A DNA stretch of 64,000 nucleotides from an uncultured Candidatus Thioglobus sp. (GTDB lineage: Bacteria; Pseudomonadota; Gammaproteobacteria; PS1; Pseudothioglobaceae), in contig CAJQSO010000025.1 of the NCBI GenBank assembly GCA_905614365.1, positions 1 through 64,000 of the forward strand, given 5' to 3'. Position 1 is the first letter of the stretch; every line of letters starts with the position of its first letter. The notes beneath the pieces were generated by a model. That model did not search any database. It was not told the DNA's origin and saw only the letters and a program-made list of their open reading frames with translations. A program made the translations under genes and the position numbers. Shown one piece after another: positions 59,988-64,000 of the stretch.

Positions 59988-61789
59988 TAATTTTTTGATA
60001 CATTAATGATATTTTCTTCATGTAATCCATAAAGTAAATAAAGCTCGTCCTGAGATCCATGTTCGGTCACTAGATCTGGGACACCAAGGATATGGAGCGG
60101 CGTCTTAATATTTTTTGATTGAAGTAATTCATTAATAGCACTTCCAGCACCCCCGCTTGCAGTATTGTCTTCTATGGAGATTAGTTTTTTATAACTGTTA
60201 GCAGTATCGATAATTAAATTTTCATCTAACGGCTTAACAAATCGCATATCAATAACTGTTGCATCAATTTTTTCAGATGCGCTAAGGGCTGGCTCAAGCA
60301 TATTACCAAATGCAAAAATAGCAATATCTTTACCAGTTCTCACAATATTTCCTTTTCCAATTTCTATAGATGCACTTGTTGTAAATTCTTCAATGACTGA
60401 CTTTCCTCTTGGAAATCTTACGCAAACCGGTCCATCAAAATTAAGAGAAAAATTAAGGGCCTTGTACATTTCAATAGAAGAGCTTGGCGCCATAATAACA
60501 ATATTTGGAATACATCTCAAAAAGCTTAAGTCAAAAATACCAGCATGAGTCGCTCCATCTGCTCCAACAAGCCCTGCACGATCAATAGCAAAAATAACGT
60601 TTAAATTTTGTAACGCGATATCATGAATAAACTGGTCATAACCACGCTGTAAGAATGTTGAATATATTGCAACAACTGGCTTTAATCCTTTGGTCGCCAT
60701 GCCTCCAGCTAGCGTGACAGCATGTTGCTCTGCAATTGCGACATCAATGAAGCGATCAGGAAAGTTTTTTTCAAAATTAACCATGCCAGATCCTTCAGAC
60801 ATTGCTGGTGTTATACCAATTATTCTTTCATCATTTTTGGCGCTATTACATAACCATTCTCCAAAAACTTTGCTGTAGCTTGGAAAGTTGTTAGTTGAGT
60901 TTGATGGTGGAGAAATTCCATGAAACTTTAATGGATTTTGCTCAGCAGCCTCAAGCCCATGTCCTTTTTTAGTAATGATATGGAGAATTCGAGGATTTTC
61001 AATATTTTTTAAATTTTGTAAAGCTTTAATTAATACGGGAATATCATGACCATCAATTGGTCCAAAATACTCTATCCCAAGCTCTTCAAATAACGTTCCT
61101 GGAAGAAACATCCCTTTTAGATGCTCCTCTGAGCGTTTAGCAAATTTTTGAACACGTGGCAATCTTTCTAAGAACTCAAGAGATTTTGACTTCATAGTTG
61201 AGTATATTTTTCCAGAAATAAGTCTAGTTAGATATTTGCTCAAAGCCCCAACATTTTGAGAAATCGACATGTCGTTATCATTTAGAATGATTAGCAGGTT
61301 AGCATCAGTATCGCCTGCATGATTCATGGCTTCAAATGACATGCCTCCACTTAGCGCCCCATCTCCGATAACTGCTATTGATGTGTCAGACTTATGTTGT
61401 AATTTGTTTGCAATTGCAATACCAAGTGCTGCACTTATTGAGGTTGATGAGTGACCCGCTCCAAAAGCATCATGTTCACTCTCACTTCTTTTCGTAAAGC
61501 CAGATAAGCCACCTTTCTGACGCAGAGTAGACATTAAATCTTTTCTACCAGTTAGGATTTTATGGGTGTACGCCTGATGACCAACATCCCAAACAAAAGT
61601 ATCGTTAGGGGTGTCAAATACATAGTGCATTGCCAGGGTTAATTCAATAGTTCCAAGGTTTGAGCTAAGGTGTCCACCAGTTTGCTCAATACTATCTATT
61701 AAAAATAATTTAATCTCTTCAGCAAGAGCATTTAATTCTTCAATGTCTAGTTTTTTTATGTCACTTGGCTTATGAATATTATTTAGCAT
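59987..61789 (-). CDS. dxs: 1-deoxy-D-xylulose-5-phosphate synthase
   Basis: GGHLSSNLGTIELTLAMHYVFDTP, VIGDGALSGGMSFEAMNHAGD, DRAGLVGADGATHAGIFDL. Confidence 0.97.
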   Translation of the reverse strand: MLNNIHKPSDIKKLDIEELNALAEEIKLFLIDSIEQTGGHLSSNLGTIELTLAMHYVFDTPNDTFVWDVGHQAYTHKILTGRKDLMSTLRQKGGLSGFTKRSESEHDAFGAGHSSTSISAALGIAIANKLQHKSDTSIAVIGDGALSGGMSFEAMNHAGDTDANLLIILNDNDMSISQNVGALSKYLTRLISGKIYSTMKSKSLEFLERLPRVQKFAKRSEEHLKGMFLPGTLFEELGIEYFGPIDGHDIPVLIKALQNLKNIENPRILHIITKKGHGLEAAEQNPLKFHGISPPSNSTNNFPSYSKVFGEWLCNSAKNDERIIGITPAMSEGSGMVNFEKNFPDRFIDVAIAEQHAVTLAGGMATKGLKPVVAIYSTFLQRGYDQFIHDIALQNLNVIFAIDRAGLVGADGATHAGIFDLSFLRCIPNIVIMAPSSSIEMYKALNFSLNFDGPVCVRFPRGKSVIEEFTTSASIEIGKGNIVRTGKDIAIFAFGNMLEPALSASEKIDATVIDMRFVKPLDENLIIDTANSYKKLISIEDNTASGGAGSAINELLQSKNIKTPLHILGVPDLVTEHGSQDELYLLYGLHEENIINVSKN

Positions 61790-61968
61790 TATTGAGTTAA
61801 ATTGATTTGGCTGTGCTTGTTAAGCAAAAGAAAAATATTATACACTTGTCGGTATTAATAATAGTGGAGCCCTAAAGGAGTTTTAATGTTTATTAAAAAA
61901 GGTTAAATAGTAAAAAAAAAATACAACTGGCTAGTAAAATTAATCCACTACTTTTTCATTTATGAAAT

Positions 61969-62910
61969 ATGCTCACTATTTGTGCTTTATATAAATTTAC
62001 TCGGTTAGATGACTTTGAAGAAATTCAAGACCCTCTTAAATTATTTTTAGATTCGCTAAATATTAGAGGTACTTTATTGTTGGCTAGAGAGGGAGTGAAT
62101 GGAACCATTGCTGGTGATAACGATAGCATTATGAAATCCCTTGATTACCTTCAAAAAGATAAGAGGCTAGTTGGTTTGGAGTATAAATTTTCTTATAGTG
62201 AGAAACCTCCATTTAAAAGACTTAAGGTAAAGTTAAAAAAGGAAATAGTGACTTTGGGCGTATCAAATATTGACCCTACATTTTCTTCTGGTACTTATGT
62301 TAAACCAGCTGATTGGAATGAGCTCATTAACGACCCTGATGTTGTTTTAATTGATACTCGAAATAATTATGAATTTGAAATAGGTAGTTTTAAGGGCTCA
62401 ATTAACCCAAATACTGAGACATTTCGGCAGTTTCCAGCCTATACCAAAAATAATTTAGAAAAATATCGAGATAAAAAAATTGCAATGTTTTGTACTGGCG
62501 GTATACGCTGTGAAAAATCTACTGCTTATTTAAAATCAAAAGGTTTTGAAAATGTGTTTCATCTTCAGGGTGGAATTTTAAAATATCTTGAAGAGGTTAA
62601 AGAAGATGATAGCTTATGGGAGGGTGAGTGTTTTGTCTTCGATGATAGAGTAGCTGTTAAGCATAATCTTGAGCTTGGAAAATATGATCAATGTCATGCC
62701 TGTAGATTTCCAATTACTGAGGAAGACAAAGAGCATCCTCATTATGAAAAAGGAACCTCCTGCCCAAGATGTTATGGAACAAAAAATTTGTCACAAGTTA
62801 ATCGCTATCGTGAAAGAGAAAAACAGGTTCAGCTTGCAAAGAGTCGTGGAGAATCACATATAGGCGATGATGCTAATAACGTAATTGCAAAAAGCAATAA
62901 AAAAAATTAA
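61969..62910 (+). CDS. trhO: tRNA uridine(34) hydroxylase / rhodanese family (TrhO/YceA)
   Basis: [77 protein letters not shown]. Confidence 0.93.
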   Translation: MLTICALYKFTRLDDFEEIQDPLKLFLDSLNIRGTLLLAREGVNGTIAGDNDSIMKSLDYLQKDKRLVGLEYKFSYSEKPPFKRLKVKLKKEIVTLGVSNIDPTFSSGTYVKPADWNELINDPDVVLIDTRNNYEFEIGSFKGSINPNTETFRQFPAYTKNNLEKYRDKKIAMFCTGGIRCEKSTAYLKSKGFENVFHLQGGILKYLEEVKEDDSLWEGECFVFDDRVAVKHNLELGKYDQCHACRFPITEEDKEHPHYEKGTSCPRCYGTKNLSQVNRYREREKQVQLAKSRGESHIGDDANNVIAKSNKKN

Positions 62911-62985
62911 ATTGATACTGGTATAAGGATTGCATCGATTTTTTTATAGTTCTATATAATTACTACTTCTAAATAGGATTAACAA

Positions 62986-63576
62986 ATGTTTGAGCGCAAA
63001 GACATTGCTAAATTAAAAAAAGATATAGTTCTTGATGTAGAGTTATTTGATTCAAATCTAAAACTGCATACTCGATGGGGCACTTTTAGTCCTCGAGCTC
63101 TTGATGATGGTACTAAACTTTTGATGAAGTACTTTAGCGCTGATATTGATGATGTCTGTTTAGATTTAGGCTGTGGTTATGGTCCTATAGGTCTAGCGCT
63201 GGCAAAACACTGCTCTAAGGGTGAAGTTCACATGGTTGATAAAGACTTTGTTGCAGTTGATCTTGCAAATTACAATGCAAAAATCAATAATATTTTCAAT
63301 GCTAAAGCGTACCTTTCAGATGCTTTTTTACAAGTCCCTAGTGATATCAAATTTAATCAAATTGTTTCAAATATTCCTGCTAAAGTTGGACGCGAGCAAC
63401 TGTCAATAATTCTTTATGATGCTTTGGACGCTCTAAAACCTGGGGGCGTAATTACTGTCGTTACAATTAATGGACTAAAGGACTTTATAAAAAATAACTT
63501 TAAATCAGTTTTTGGTAATTACAAAAAAATTAAACAAGGGCAAAAGTATGTAATTTCTCAAGCAATTAAGCAATAA
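62986..63576 (+). CDS. RsmC-like class I methyltransferase
   Basis: LKLHTRWGTFSPRALDDGTKLLMKYF, CLDLGCGYGPIGLALAK, IVSNIPAKVG. Confidence 0.88.
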   Translation: MFERKDIAKLKKDIVLDVELFDSNLKLHTRWGTFSPRALDDGTKLLMKYFSADIDDVCLDLGCGYGPIGLALAKHCSKGEVHMVDKDFVAVDLANYNAKINNIFNAKAYLSDAFLQVPSDIKFNQIVSNIPAKVGREQLSIILYDALDALKPGGVITVVTINGLKDFIKNNFKSVFGNYKKIKQGQKYVISQAIKQ

Positions 63577-63647
63577 TTGTTTTTACAAATCTTTATAGGC
63601 TTGTGAATACTATACTAAAATAGTAAAAAAACATTGGGAGTATTAAA

Positions 63648-63974
63648 TTGGACGTAATAGAAAAAATTCAAAAACAAGTTGATAGTGCAGCGATAGTTAT
63701 TTATATGAAAGGAACGCCTCAATTTCCTCAGTGTGGTTTCTCAGCTCGTGCATCTCAAACGCTAGCTTCAACGGGTGTTGAGTTTGCATTTGTTAACATT
63801 TTTGAAGACCAAGAGGTTTTTCAAAGCCTACCTGACTTTGCTGACTGGCCAACATTTCCCCAAATCTATTTTAATTCTGAATTAGTTGGTGGTGGTGATA
63901 TTATTCTTGAAATGGCAGAGCAGGATACGTTGAAAGAGGCTATGGAAGAGGCTGTGGAAAAGTACAATGGCTAA
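63648..63974 (+). CDS. grxD: Monothiol glutaredoxin (Grx4/GrxD)
   Basis: IVIYMKGTPQFPQCGFSARASQTL, WPTFPQIYFNSELVGGGDIILEM; TTG start. Confidence 0.95.
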   Translation: MDVIEKIQKQVDSAAIVIYMKGTPQFPQCGFSARASQTLASTGVEFAFVNIFEDQEVFQSLPDFADWPTFPQIYFNSELVGGGDIILEMAEQDTLKEAMEEAVEKYNG

Positions 63975-64000
63975 AAAAAATAATTAGCTATAAAGTTCTT

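Noticed and set aside
1-64000. CRISPR arrays, prophage, transposases, toxin-antitoxin or restriction systems
   Set aside because: No regularly spaced repeats, integrase/transposase motifs or defence-gene signatures seen in the ORFs or gaps.
1-64000. tRNA or rRNA genes
   Set aside because: Intergenic gaps are short and none showed a convincing GTTCRANYC arm with cloverleaf; a tRNAscan-SE/Infernal run would be needed to exclude them fully.

Overview
This AT-rich 64 kb window is a densely packed gammaproteobacterial chromosome segment. Gene content and composition suggest the SUP05/Thioglobus neighbourhood, but that is inference only. It carries about 70 mostly housekeeping genes: cell wall and division (ftsB-ispD-ispF-murC-murB-ddl-ftsQ), tRNA modification, ahcY/metK, ccmAB, fur-znuB, prfA-hemA, ruvB-ybgC-tolQRA-glyS-dtd, leuCD, ndk-rlmN-ispG and dxs. 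I saw no phage, transposon, CRISPR, rRNA or tRNA. The most informative non-coding features are: (i) an SAH riboswitch upstream of ahcY; (ii) a SAM-II/SAM-V-like riboswitch candidate upstream of metK, with an inserted perfect hairpin and an overlapping intrinsic terminator; (iii) a Fur-box/promoter/small-ORF/terminator unit at about 34.87-35.18 kb, which the supplied ORF track does not list. Other points of interest are a small transmembrane protein at the usual rodZ position, a stand-alone NAGGN-type amidotransferase, a single-subunit NAD formate dehydrogenase, a TolA with an unusual N-terminus and DNA-level repeats, two HU paralogues with matching terminators, ratA/smpB with physically overlapping divergent start codons, and several broken-up conserved gene clusters.
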